Of a stretch of 6,998 nucleotides of DNA, positions 1-6,380 are shown in pieces. Made by a program: the position numbers and the translations under genes. Source of the stretch: Treponema sp. UBA2869 (GTDB lineage Bacteria > Spirochaetota > Spirochaetia > Treponematales > Treponemataceae); assembly GCA_002350445.1 (NCBI GenBank), contig DEEV01000070.1, forward strand, positions 1 through 6,998, given 5' to 3'. The notes below the pieces were generated by a model. It made no database searches. It had not been told where the DNA came from and was given only the letters and a program-made list of their open reading frames with translations. Positions within the stretch are counted from its first letter, which is position 1; each line of letters starts with the position of its first letter.

Positions 1-211
1 TGAAGTTCTTCCAAAACTCGACACTTTCCAGATGGACAAAGAATGCCAGCAGGCTATGTATGATATCGCTACAGAAATGGGACTTGATTCAAAAGCTCTG
101 TTTAATGCACTTTACAAAGCATTGATCAACAAAGATCAGGGACCACGTCTTGGAAGCTTCTTCCGCATTATCGGAAAAGAAAAACTCGAAAAGATTTTGA
201 GCGTTTACTAA
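1..211 (+). CDS. lysS: Lysyl-tRNA synthetase, class I, C-terminal end (partial)
   Basis: This is the last 69 codons of a gene cut by the window edge. The first whole codon begins at base 2 and the stop is TAA at 209-211. The C-terminal sequence contains LFNALYKALINKDQGPRLGSF followed by FRIIGKEKLEKIL. The GPRLGSF motif, just before a short terminal helix, is typical of the C-terminal anticodon-binding region of class I (archaeal-type) lysyl-tRNA synthetase. That enzyme charges tRNA-Lys with lysine using ATP in the cytoplasm. Class I LysRS is characteristic of archaea, spirochaetes and some alphaproteobacteria, which fits the rest of the window. The catalytic HIGH and KMSKS motifs lie outside the window, so the call rests on the tail alone. 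A strong terminator follows 24 bp after the stop, so the gene ends its transcription unit here. The main alternative is another class I synthetase related to GluRS, which I think less likely. Confidence 0.75.
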   Translation, partial: EVLPKLDTFQMDKECQQAMYDIATEMGLDSKALFNALYKALINKDQGPRLGSFFRIIGKEKLEKILSVY

Positions 212-235
212 TTTCTGATAAAATATCTGAACATT

Positions 236-261
236 AAGCACCCTAAATCGGGTGCTTTTTT
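236..261 (+). terminator. Rho-independent terminator after lysS
   Basis: The perfect 8-bp stem AAGCACCC (236-243) / GGGTGCTT (250-257) encloses the 6-nt loop TAAATC, and the T tract runs through 256-261. It lies 24 bp after the lysS stop and upstream of the chemoreceptor promoter, so it separates the two units. It is a canonical + strand intrinsic terminator. Confidence 0.9.
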
Positions 262-316
262 ATTAAATAAGAAGACATTAAATCTATCAGTTCTCCCCCG
301 TCTTCAAAATTTTTGA

Positions 317-344
317 TTGTATTTTTTTTATCCTATGTTAAAAT
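317..344 (+). promoter_or_regulatory. Probable sigma70-type promoter of the chemoreceptor gene
   Basis: The -35-like TTGTAT (317-322) and the -10 TAAAAT (339-344) are separated by 16 bp. The -10 carries an upstream TG in the extended position (336-337). Transcription would begin near 351, about 25 nt before the ATG. A Shine-Dalgarno AAGGAA (363-368) then sits 8 nt from the start codon, so this is a conventional leader. The 262-376 interval holds no other gene. The -35 is only a partial match, and AT-rich DNA gives chance matches. Confidence 0.5.
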
Positions 345-376
345 AGTATTTTGTGAGAGTATAAGGAATTTACCGT

Positions 377-2425
377 ATGAAATTAAATACAAAGTTTCAG
401 ATTATTGTAGGTCTTACTGTTCTCATGGTTGTAATTCTTACTTTTGCAACGCTTCGCGGCTCTCGTCGTATGCAGGAAATGAAATCTTACCAGTATATGC
501 AGTCTAAGGTTCAGGCTGATTTAAGTGATGCGTTTTCTTTCTTAAATGAAATGGACTATTGGGGTTTTAATTCGACAAGTGCTGGACGCGATTTTGAAGA
601 TTATATTTCTACGCTTGATGATGATTTTGATTATCTTATTGACAGTGAAAACTTAAAGCCTTTTCCTTCTGATTTCAGGGAATCGACAGAGCAGATGTCT
701 ACGCTCTGGGGGCTTTTAAAAAACCGCTTTGAACCTGTTGTTGAATCTTTAAATGCAATGCAGGAGATTTCTCTTGATAACGGTGTTGCAAATGCTGTTC
801 AGTCATATGGAATCCGCTATGCAGCAGAAAACGAAACTGCAGAATCTGCACAGAAGCTTTATGAACTTTTGCTTGTAGCTCACGAAGAAATGAACGGAAT
901 AAGACGTTCGCACAAATCTATTCAAAAATTCAATAATCAGGCTGCTTACCAGATAGAAGAAATTCTTGAAGCAAGCGAAAAGCGCATTATGCTTATTACC
1001 ATAATTTTTGCAGCTGCTTCCTGTCTTGGAATTGCGTTTATAATTACTCTTGTAACAAAGCGAATTGCAAAACGAATTGTAAACATAAAGGACGTTACTT
1101 CTATTCTTGCAGAAAAAGATTTTACTGTTGAAGTTTCTGCGGATGGCAGCGACGAAATGATTTCGCTTCAGGAAAACCTGAATAACATGGTAAAGCAGAT
1201 AAATGACTTTTTTATTGTTGTAAAGACAACTGCGTCAAAGGCAATTTCTTCCGGCTATAAAATTAATGATTCTGCAAACAGCACAGCAATGGCTACAAGC
1301 GAAATTGATTCGCACATAGAAAAAATCAATGAGGAATTTGCAGAAATTACGGAAACTGTAAAACGAGCTGTAGGCGTAATTTCTGAAATGAATGTGCATG
1401 TATCAACTCTGGTAGATAACAGTTCAAAACAGACTACCGCAATTGAAGACAGCAACAAAGCTGTAAACGAAATAGTTCAGACACTGGAACACATGAATAA
1501 TATGGCAACTGAGCGAACCCGCAATGCAGAAGAAATGCATGAGCTTATAGCTGACGGTGATAAAAAAATCACTTCTACAAGCGATGTTCTTGCAAGTGTT
1601 ACAGACCAGCTTGATGAAGTTCGCGAAATTGTTTCTATTATTAATAACGTTGCTAAAAAAACGAACCTTCTTTCTATGAATGCTGCAATTGAATCTGCCC
1701 ACGCCGGCGAGGCCGGAAAAGGTTTTAGCGTTGTTGCAGGGGAAATCCGTGCATTGGCAGACGAAACTTCAAAGCATTCCGAAAAAATTACAAACGTAGT
1801 TCAGAGTATTGTAAGTCTTGTTTCCGAAGCAAACGAATCAAGCTCGTCAGCTTCGGCGGCGTTTAGTCGCGTAAGTTCGCAGGCTGCAGAAATCATAAAA
1901 TCGCTGCAGGAAATTACAGCGGGTATTGGAAAAATTGATTCACAGATGCATCAGATTAAGGCGCGTTCTCAGGAATCAACTTCGGCTGCAGACGAAATGA
2001 ACGAATACTGTTCAGACCTTGCACAAAAGCAGCGTCAGGTTTCTGCCGAAGTGGACACTATGAACGATTTGTTCCTGCAGACAATGGGCGCTATTCATCA
2101 GATTAAAAACGGTACAGCTGATATCGTAAGCCGAATGAAAGATGTAAGCGATTCAAGTAAAGAAAGCTATAAAAATATGACCGAGCTGGAAAATGTGCTT
2201 GAGCAGTTCAAGACAAAATCCGAGGCTGAAAATGCTGAAGCAAAGGTCGACTCAGAAAATGCCGTTGAAGCTGAAAGTCCTGCTGATGAGGAAGTAGCAG
2301 AAATGGAAGCAGTTGAGAATTCAGAAAACAGCGGTGAAGAAGTTTCTTTTACATCGGTTGAAGATCTTACAGAAGATGATGTAGAAGAAATTACAGAAGA
2401 AGCTGAATCAGTTAGCGAAAATTAA
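377..2425 (+). CDS. Methyl-accepting chemotaxis protein (transmembrane chemoreceptor)
   Basis: This chemoreceptor should sense a ligand in the periplasm and control the CheA kinase through CheW, steering flagellar motility. The 682-residue protein has the classic order: a short cytoplasmic start, TM1 (about 8-26), a mostly helical periplasmic domain (about 27-203), TM2 (about 204-226), a HAMP linker (about 227-280) and a long coiled-coil signalling domain (about 285-612). The conserved hairpin tip is plain at about 423-462, with NNVAKKTNLLSMNAAIESA, then AGEAGKGFSVVAGEIRALA. I do not recognise the ligand domain, so the stimulus is unknown. Residues 614-682 form a very acidic tail with about 22 Glu and 5 Asp, and it does not end in an NWETF-type CheR-binding pentapeptide. 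The start is supported by AAGGAA 8 nt upstream and by the position of TM1. The last 18 bp overlap the convergent permease gene. The gene stands alone behind its own promoter, so its ligand cannot be inferred from an operon. Confidence 0.95.
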   Translation: MKLNTKFQIIVGLTVLMVVILTFATLRGSRRMQEMKSYQYMQSKVQADLSDAFSFLNEMDYWGFNSTSAGRDFEDYISTLDDDFDYLIDSENLKPFPSDFRESTEQMSTLWGLLKNRFEPVVESLNAMQEISLDNGVANAVQSYGIRYAAENETAESAQKLYELLLVAHEEMNGIRRSHKSIQKFNNQAAYQIEEILEASEKRIMLITIIFAAASCLGIAFIITLVTKRIAKRIVNIKDVTSILAEKDFTVEVSADGSDEMISLQENLNNMVKQINDFFIVVKTTASKAISSGYKINDSANSTAMATSEIDSHIEKINEEFAEITETVKRAVGVISEMNVHVSTLVDNSSKQTTAIEDSNKAVNEIVQTLEHMNNMATERTRNAEEMHELIADGDKKITSTSDVLASVTDQLDEVREIVSIINNVAKKTNLLSMNAAIESAHAGEAGKGFSVVAGEIRALADETSKHSEKITNVVQSIVSLVSEANESSSSASAAFSRVSSQAAEIIKSLQEITAGIGKIDSQMHQIKARSQESTSAADEMNEYCSDLAQKQRQVSAEVDTMNDLFLQTMGAIHQIKNGTADIVSRMKDVSDSSKESYKNMTELENVLEQFKTKSEAENAEAKVDSENAVEAESPADEEVAEMEAVENSENSGEEVSFTSVEDLTEDDVEEITEEAESVSEN

Positions 2426-3211
2426 AAGCAAAGCTGCAAAGTACGGAAACGAAATCATTATTGATGATGGAATTTCCGGAATGTAGTTTTGTAAGTATGG
2501 CATAAAAAAGTCTGCGCAACAGAAAATAAGTACGGCTATTACAATTTTACGCAAATTCTTTTTTCCCAAAAATATAGCTGCAAGTGCAACCCAGCCGCGC
2601 CCGCTGGAAATGTTTGGCACAAATGAAGATAGCCTGATTGTAAGCAAAATTCCTGCAATGCTGCTGTAAAATGCGGCAAGTCCCCACGAAAGAATTCTTG
2701 TAACAGAAGGATTTACGCCTTTTGCAATCAAAACGTCAGAATCGCTGCCGGTTATTCTAAGGTATAATCCGGTTCGTGTTTTTGAAAGGAACACAATTGC
2801 GGCGGCAATAAGAACGGCTGTAAGAATCACAGTAAAAATTTTTGTATGATTTATATTAAAGCTGTAAAACGGCGAGGTAAGAACTCCGCGTGTCTTAAAG
2901 AAAATTGTAGATAAGCACGAAATAAGTGACGAAAGCAAAAGGTTAATTGCTGTCCCTGCTATGAATTTATGTGCCTTTAATTTTTCGGTAAGCGCGGCAA
3001 AAACAAAAATTATGAGAGTTGCAAGAATTACTGTAAGTAAAAAGCCTGCAACGGGGTTTTGTGTTTTTACGGTAATGGCAAAATTTAGGAATGCAGAAAA
3101 AGAAACAAGACCTTCAATAAAGAGGGCAAGACAGCCTGCGTATTCCGAAAAAAGAGCTGCAATTGAGCATAAAATCAGCGGACACGAAAAAGAAAGAATA
3201 TCTATAGTCAT
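2408..3211 (-). CDS. ABC transporter permease 2, BPD_transp_2 family (nucleoside-type importer)
   Basis: This is the second inner-membrane permease of the importer encoded by this operon. The 267-residue protein is almost wholly hydrophobic, with about eight predicted membrane segments. Family landmarks are visible. SEYAGCLALFIEG near residues 22-34 matches the usual FSERSGVVNIGLEG region. KTRTGLYLRITG (about 144-155) matches the coupling region that contacts the ATPase. SSGRGWVALAAIFLGK (about 202-217) is the conserved block before the last helices. The protein is somewhat shorter than the usual roughly 300 residues because both ends are trimmed, but the core is complete. The start has a good Shine-Dalgarno, AGAGGT, 5 nt before ATG, and lies 2 nt after the stop of permease 1. 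The 3' end overlaps the chemoreceptor gene by 18 bp on the opposite strand, and no terminator is visible. By analogy with T. pallidum PnrE and B. subtilis YufQ the cargo may be nucleosides, but the sequence does not prove this. Confidence 0.85.
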   Translation of the reverse strand: MTIDILSFSCPLILCSIAALFSEYAGCLALFIEGLVSFSAFLNFAITVKTQNPVAGFLLTVILATLIIFVFAALTEKLKAHKFIAGTAINLLLSSLISCLSTIFFKTRGVLTSPFYSFNINHTKIFTVILTAVLIAAAIVFLSKTRTGLYLRITGSDSDVLIAKGVNPSVTRILSWGLAAFYSSIAGILLTIRLSSFVPNISSGRGWVALAAIFLGKKNLRKIVIAVLIFCCADFFMPYLQNYIPEIPSSIMISFPYFAALLLIFAN

Positions 3212-3213
3212 TT

Positions 3214-4089
3214 TTACCTCTTTTGCCTGTATAGTGAAAACGATAAGAGCAGCATAACTAAAGATTGAATCATACTGCTTATGTCAAAATTCATATTGTT
3301 ATAAAGCGCAAATCTGTTTGAATAGGTTGTTATAAATCCGAGGAAAAGAGATGAAGGAATCATAAAAAACGGGTTAGCACCTGAAAGTAATGCGGCAGAA
3401 AAAGCGGCCCAGCCCATTCCAAAATAAAAACCGTTATGACAGGTAAAATAAGTGCCTGTTATTGCAAAAGCGCCGCAAAGTCCGTGCATTGCACCAGAAA
3501 CAAATGCGCTTGTAAAAACAAACTGAGTATTATTGTAGCCTGAAAATTCCGAGAATTTTGGAGAAATGCCGTAAATTGTAAGGCGGCTTCCAAACGGAGT
3601 TTTGTTTATAAGAAAGTAAAAAGCTGCGCAAAGAAAAACGGCAATAAAAAATGTTGCATTCAAGACAGACGGCGGCATAATGCTTGTAAAGCGGAATTTT
3701 TCTGCAATAAAGGAAGTTGCCAGAAGATTGTCACTTTTGCTTCGAAAAGGACCGTTAATAAGCGCGTCTATAAGCGGAATAAAACCTGCCGAGCATAAAT
3801 AAGAGGTAAAAAGAAAATCTGCATTTTTAGTTTTTTTGAGAACACCAGAAATAAGTGCCATAAGTCCGGCGGAGCAGAAAGCACACAAAAATGCAAGAAA
3901 TACGCCGACAGGTGCAGGCAGATTTGAACATTTTGCAAGTACAATAGCGGCAATCAATCCGCCCAGGTAAATTTGTCCCTCTCCGCCAAAGTTCAGGTTT
4001 CCCGATTTTATAGAAAACGCAGAGCCGGTTCCGGCAGTCATATAAAGCGCAGATAGATTTAATGCTGAGCCAATGTAAAACAAATTCAT
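3214..4089 (-). CDS. ABC transporter permease 1, BPD_transp_2 family, short N-terminus
   Basis: This 291-residue polytopic protein pairs with permease 2 to form the translocation path. The hallmark GGEGQIYLGG lies at residues 35-44 and matches the NIGAEGQ block of PnrD/YufP-type permeases. KTPFGSRLTIYGISPK (about 163-178) is the ATPase-coupling region, followed by the conserved SGAMHGLCGA segment (about 198-207). In the family the EGQ block normally sits near residue 90-100, after a first membrane helix. Here that N-terminal stretch of roughly 50-60 residues is absent. The start appears genuine because its ATG shares a base with the stop of the ATPase gene (TAATG), a usual sign of translational coupling. 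GGAG lies 11 nt before the ATG, which is somewhat distant. A solute import role, possibly nucleosides, is inferred from the operon. A recent truncation is possible, but nothing in frame upstream looks like the missing helix. Confidence 0.85.
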   Translation of the reverse strand: MNLFYIGSALNLSALYMTAGTGSAFSIKSGNLNFGGEGQIYLGGLIAAIVLAKCSNLPAPVGVFLAFLCAFCSAGLMALISGVLKKTKNADFLFTSYLCSAGFIPLIDALINGPFRSKSDNLLATSFIAEKFRFTSIMPPSVLNATFFIAVFLCAAFYFLINKTPFGSRLTIYGISPKFSEFSGYNNTQFVFTSAFVSGAMHGLCGAFAITGTYFTCHNGFYFGMGWAAFSAALLSGANPFFMIPSSLFLGFITTYSNRFALYNNMNFDISSMIQSLVMLLLSFSLYRQKR

Positions 4090-5231
4090 TATGCCGTTTT
4101 CTCCACGTCAGAAATGCCTAGAATGATTTTTGTGCCCTTGTCAGAAAGAGCCTTGAGTTTTGAATAAAGCTTTTCTGTGCCTTCTGCATCAAGACCTTTT
4201 GTAGGATTAAAAAGATACAGCACCTCTGGATTTTCTGCAATCTCGCGTTCAAGAATCAGGCGTTGAAGCATTCCACCAGACAGACAAAAGGCTTTTTCAT
4301 AGAGCTTAATATTTACCTCTGATTTGTCTAAAAGTTTTTTTGCGTAGGCTTCCAGCGCCGCTTTGCTTTCTTCTGTGTGGTAAGCAGTTGCAAGTTGAAA
4401 AACCGTAAGGTTCGGATTAGATGCAGTAAAAGTTTTATCAGATGGAATGTAACCAGTTATTCTCTTTTCTTTATCTTTATACCTTTGTTTAATAGATTTT
4501 GAATGAAGAACCAGAACTTGTTTTTCTGTAATTGATTCAGTTTTTATAAAATCGGGCATTTTAATTTCCTTAGAAATGCCAAAAAGCTTTTGTTTAATCT
4601 CTTGTTCTGTAATTTGAGTTGAATCTTTTTCTTCCAGCACGTGACCATCTTTTAAGAGAATTACCTTGTCAGATTTTTCCAGCGCTTCTGAAAGATTATG
4701 CGTAATTATTACGACAGTCATTCCATTTTGAGCAAGGTTTCTTAATTTTTCCGGCGCAATAAACGGTGGTTCATCCAGAATTAAAAAAGAAGGAGAACGA
4801 AGCAGAGCAGCTGTCAGAGAAACAAAGAAAGTTTCTTCTTGCAAAAGTGATTTTACACTGGTTTTAAAATTATATTCTGGAAGCCATTCTTTTAGCAGCT
4901 CTTGTGCTTGTGAAAGATTAATTTTTTTTTGACCAAGCAGAAGGTTTTCTTTAATTGTAACAGAATGTGCAAGCAAAGGACGTTGATGCACACACACAAT
5001 TCCTTTTTCAATTGCGTCGTGTGGAGTGTTAAAGCAAACTTTCTGATTATTAAAAAATTTTCCCCCGCCGGTAGGAGTCAGATCGCCGCACAAAACCTTT
5101 GCAAGCGTCGATTTTCCTGCCCCGTTTTCACCGAGCAGGGAATATATTTTATTTTCCTCAAAAGAAAGCGAAATTTTATCGAGAACAGTTTTATAAGAAT
5201 ATTTTACGTCTATATCTTTAAGAAAAATCAT
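4089..5231 (-). CDS. Tandem-domain ABC transporter ATPase, reduced (one intact ATP site predicted)
   Basis: This cytoplasmic ATPase should power the importer. It belongs to the fused two-domain type (RbsA, YufO, PnrC), but is 380 residues long instead of about 500. In NBD1, Walker A is GENGAGKST (34-42), the Q-loop Gln is near 83, Walker B is FLILDEPP (149-156) with D153 and catalytic E154, and the H-loop is H178. Its signature is lost: where LSVGEQQ should stand there is LLQEETF (129-135), aligned without a gap to the conserved ALLR that follows. About eight residues after Walker B are also missing. NBD2 starts near 238 and goes almost directly from its first strand to GYIPSDK (260-266). It therefore lacks about 60 residues, including Walker A. 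Its signature LSGGMLQ (317-323) and GLD D-loop (346-348) remain; the Walker B Asp and H-loop His are absent. The start abuts the lipoprotein stop (TAAATG) with no clear Shine-Dalgarno, suggesting translational coupling. Decay is possible, but the frame is open and the losses are complementary. Confidence 0.88.
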   Translation of the reverse strand: MIFLKDIDVKYSYKTVLDKISLSFEENKIYSLLGENGAGKSTLAKVLCGDLTPTGGGKFFNNQKVCFNTPHDAIEKGIVCVHQRPLLAHSVTIKENLLLGQKKINLSQAQELLKEWLPEYNFKTSVKSLLQEETFFVSLTAALLRSPSFLILDEPPFIAPEKLRNLAQNGMTVVIITHNLSEALEKSDKVILLKDGHVLEEKDSTQITEQEIKQKLFGISKEIKMPDFIKTESITEKQVLVLHSKSIKQRYKDKEKRITGYIPSDKTFTASNPNLTVFQLATAYHTEESKAALEAYAKKLLDKSEVNIKLYEKAFCLSGGMLQRLILEREIAENPEVLYLFNPTKGLDAEGTEKLYSKLKALSDKGTKIILGISDVEKTA

Positions 5232-6230
5232 TTAATTAATTTTAAGGCTTCCGTTCGAAAGTTTTTCAATGATTTCAGCCATAACTTTTCGTTTTTCAGC
5301 TGGAACAGTAGCTTCGTAAAGCGGGTCATCCTGAATGAACTTTATAAAGCCTTCCTGCATTCCAACCATTTTTGCAGTGCCCCACGGAGTTTTTCCTGCA
5401 AGATAATCTTTTGTAACAATTTCTGCCATTTTATCCTGAAGTGTAACGCTGCTTCCAATAATAGTTCCCGGAGCACGTTTAAATCCGCTGTCGTCAAACC
5501 ATGAAATATAAATCTTATTATTTACAGCAGAAGAAATAACACCCTGCGAAGCGCCTCCGCAAACCGGAAGAATTACGTCTACATTATTTTTAGCCAGTGC
5601 GTCTGCAATTTCGGCACCCTTTGTTGCATCATACCAGTTTCCAACAATTCTAAAATCAACTGATGCATTTGCCTTTGCCGCTTTTGCACCTTTTTCAAAC
5701 GATGGAAAAATAATTTCATTCATTACCGGATATTCCTGTGCAGAAATAAGAGCAAGCTTTCCTGTTTTTGTCATAAGACCGCCAATGAAACCGGCAAGGT
5801 ATCCCTGCTGAGCCTGGTCATAACATACAGTGTGAATGTTCTGGTTTCCTTCGCGAGTTGCATCCAGAAGAATAAATTTTTGTGACGGGAACTGCTTAAT
5901 AACAGGTTCTACAAGGTCTGGCAAAGACGGATTTGACGAAATAATCAAATCATATTGTGCTTCAGCCGCAAGAGCCGTAATTTTTGAACTCCATTCAGCC
6001 TGATTCGTTCCGGCTTCCATAATAAACAGATTTACCTGATTTTTTTCGTCCGCACTCTGATTATATTCATTAACAGCATTTGTAACGCCGCGGGCAAGTT
6101 TTTCGTAAGTAGGACTTCCATCAATAATTCCCGGAACAAAAACCGCAATAGACTTTCCATTTGTTTTTTTAGAACAACCAGCAAAAATAAAACTTAAAAG
6201 AGTTAGTGAAATTAAAAGTAATTTTTTCAT
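5232..6230 (-). CDS. BMP/PnrA-family substrate-binding lipoprotein
   Basis: This is the solute receptor of the importer. The 332-residue precursor starts MKKLLLISL and has a hydrophobic core and lipobox IFAGC, with Cys19 as the lipidation site. Phe at -3 is unusual for enterobacteria but tolerated in spirochaetes. The mature part is a two-lobed type I periplasmic binding protein. SIAVFVPGIIDGSPTYEKLA (27-46) is very like the start of mature T. pallidum PnrA/TmpC. It is followed by GTNQAEW (74-80), DLIISSNPSLPDL (94-106), KFILLDA (118-124), VDVILPVCGG (217-226) and SWFDDSGFKRAPG (243-255). PnrA binds purine nucleosides, so a nucleoside ligand is likely but not certain. The gene opens the operon. 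In T. pallidum a gene for a hypothetical protein separates receptor and ATPase, and here it is missing. There is no Shine-Dalgarno, and the promoter -10 ends 6 nt before the ATG, so a leaderless mRNA is predicted. The signal peptide leaves no plausible alternative start. Confidence 0.9.
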   Translation of the reverse strand: MKKLLLISLTLLSFIFAGCSKKTNGKSIAVFVPGIIDGSPTYEKLARGVTNAVNEYNQSADEKNQVNLFIMEAGTNQAEWSSKITALAAEAQYDLIISSNPSLPDLVEPVIKQFPSQKFILLDATREGNQNIHTVCYDQAQQGYLAGFIGGLMTKTGKLALISAQEYPVMNEIIFPSFEKGAKAAKANASVDFRIVGNWYDATKGAEIADALAKNNVDVILPVCGGASQGVISSAVNNKIYISWFDDSGFKRAPGTIIGSSVTLQDKMAEIVTKDYLAGKTPWGTAKMVGMQEGFIKFIQDDPLYEATVPAEKRKVMAEIIEKLSNGSLKIN

Positions 6231-6236
6231 GAAGTA

Positions 6237-6265
6237 ATAATAGTTTTATATAAAACTATTGTCAA
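6237..6265 (-). promoter_or_regulatory. Promoter of the transporter operon
   Basis: On the - strand, a perfect -35 TTGACA (6265-6260) is followed by a 17-bp spacer (6259-6243) and the -10 TATTAT (6242-6237), a 5/6 match. Only TACTTC separates the -10 from the ATG at 6230. Initiation at the usual distance therefore falls on or next to the A of the start codon, giving a leaderless transcript. The spacer is almost exactly the palindrome described next, so a repressor bound there would block RNA polymerase directly. Confidence 0.8.
6239..6260. promoter_or_regulatory. 22-bp perfect palindrome, likely MarR operator
   Basis: The half-site AATAGTTTTAT is followed directly by its exact reverse complement ATAAAACTATT, giving 22 bp with no mismatch. 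It spans the last base of the -35, the whole spacer and the first bases of the -10. Its length and perfect two-fold symmetry fit a dimeric winged-helix regulator, and a MarR gene lies just upstream on the same strand. Repression of the operon, and relief by a ligand, is inferred from position. The protein-DNA pairing has not been shown. Confidence 0.65.
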
Positions 6266-6293
6266 TATGATTTTTGCCACATTTACATTACAA

Positions 6294-6378
6294 CCGCTGT
6301 TCCGCCCTTCGCTAACGCTCATTCCTCCGCGGCTCACAAAGCCGCTTCGGAACTATCGGGGCTCCATAGCGGGCGGAA
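6294..6378. repeat. GC-rich structured intergenic element, REP-like
   Basis: This stretch is far richer in G+C than its surroundings and folds on paper into a branched structure. The closing stem is TTCCGCCC (6300-6307) / GGGCGGAA (6371-6378). The inner hairpin is GCGGCT (6329-6334) / AGCCGC (6340-6345), extended by TTCC (6322-6325) / GGAA (6349-6352). A third small stem is CTAT (6353-6356) / ATAG (6366-6369). An alternative outer pairing is CCGCT (6294-6298) / AGCGG (6368-6372). No T tract follows on either strand, so it is not an ordinary intrinsic terminator. It lies between the marR stop and the operon promoter, where it could hinder read-through. Its composition and symmetry suggest a dispersed intergenic repeat, but only one copy is in view. 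A structured RNA is the alternative. Confidence 0.45.
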
Positions 6379-6380
6379 AT

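Noticed and set aside
313..507. A 64-codon + strand frame starting before the chemoreceptor
   Set aside because: It overlaps the chemoreceptor start in another frame, begins within the promoter region and has no ribosome-binding site. The chemoreceptor has AAGGAA at the right distance.
2444..2478. Intrinsic terminator for the chemoreceptor gene
   Set aside because: The stem is interrupted by a 4-by-4 internal loop and is followed by GAATGTAG, with only a short T run further on, so it does not meet the usual pattern.
2961..3257. A 98-codon + strand open frame opposite permease 2
   Set aside because: It lies wholly within the coding region of a recognised permease on the other strand, has no family features and no plausible promoter.
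4089..5231. Treating the ATPase gene as a frameshifted pseudogene
   Set aside because: The reading frame is continuous, tightly coupled to both neighbours, and keeps the catalytic residues of one complete site. The missing parts are internal and complementary, which random frameshift decay would not predict.
4929..5504. A 191-codon + strand open frame across the ATPase and lipoprotein junction
   Set aside because: It is antisense to two well-supported genes, has a biased Phe/Asn/Lys-rich composition, and shows no domain or convincing start. It is a shadow of the low-stop antisense frame.
6227..6322. A 31-codon - strand frame from ATG at 6322 whose TGA overlaps the ATG of the lipoprotein gene
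   Set aside because: It would run through the GC-rich element and the operon promoter. GGAGG lies only 1 nt before its ATG, too close for a ribosome-binding site. The peptide resembles nothing I know, and the strong promoter inside it argues for non-coding DNA. The ATGA overlap is probably chance.
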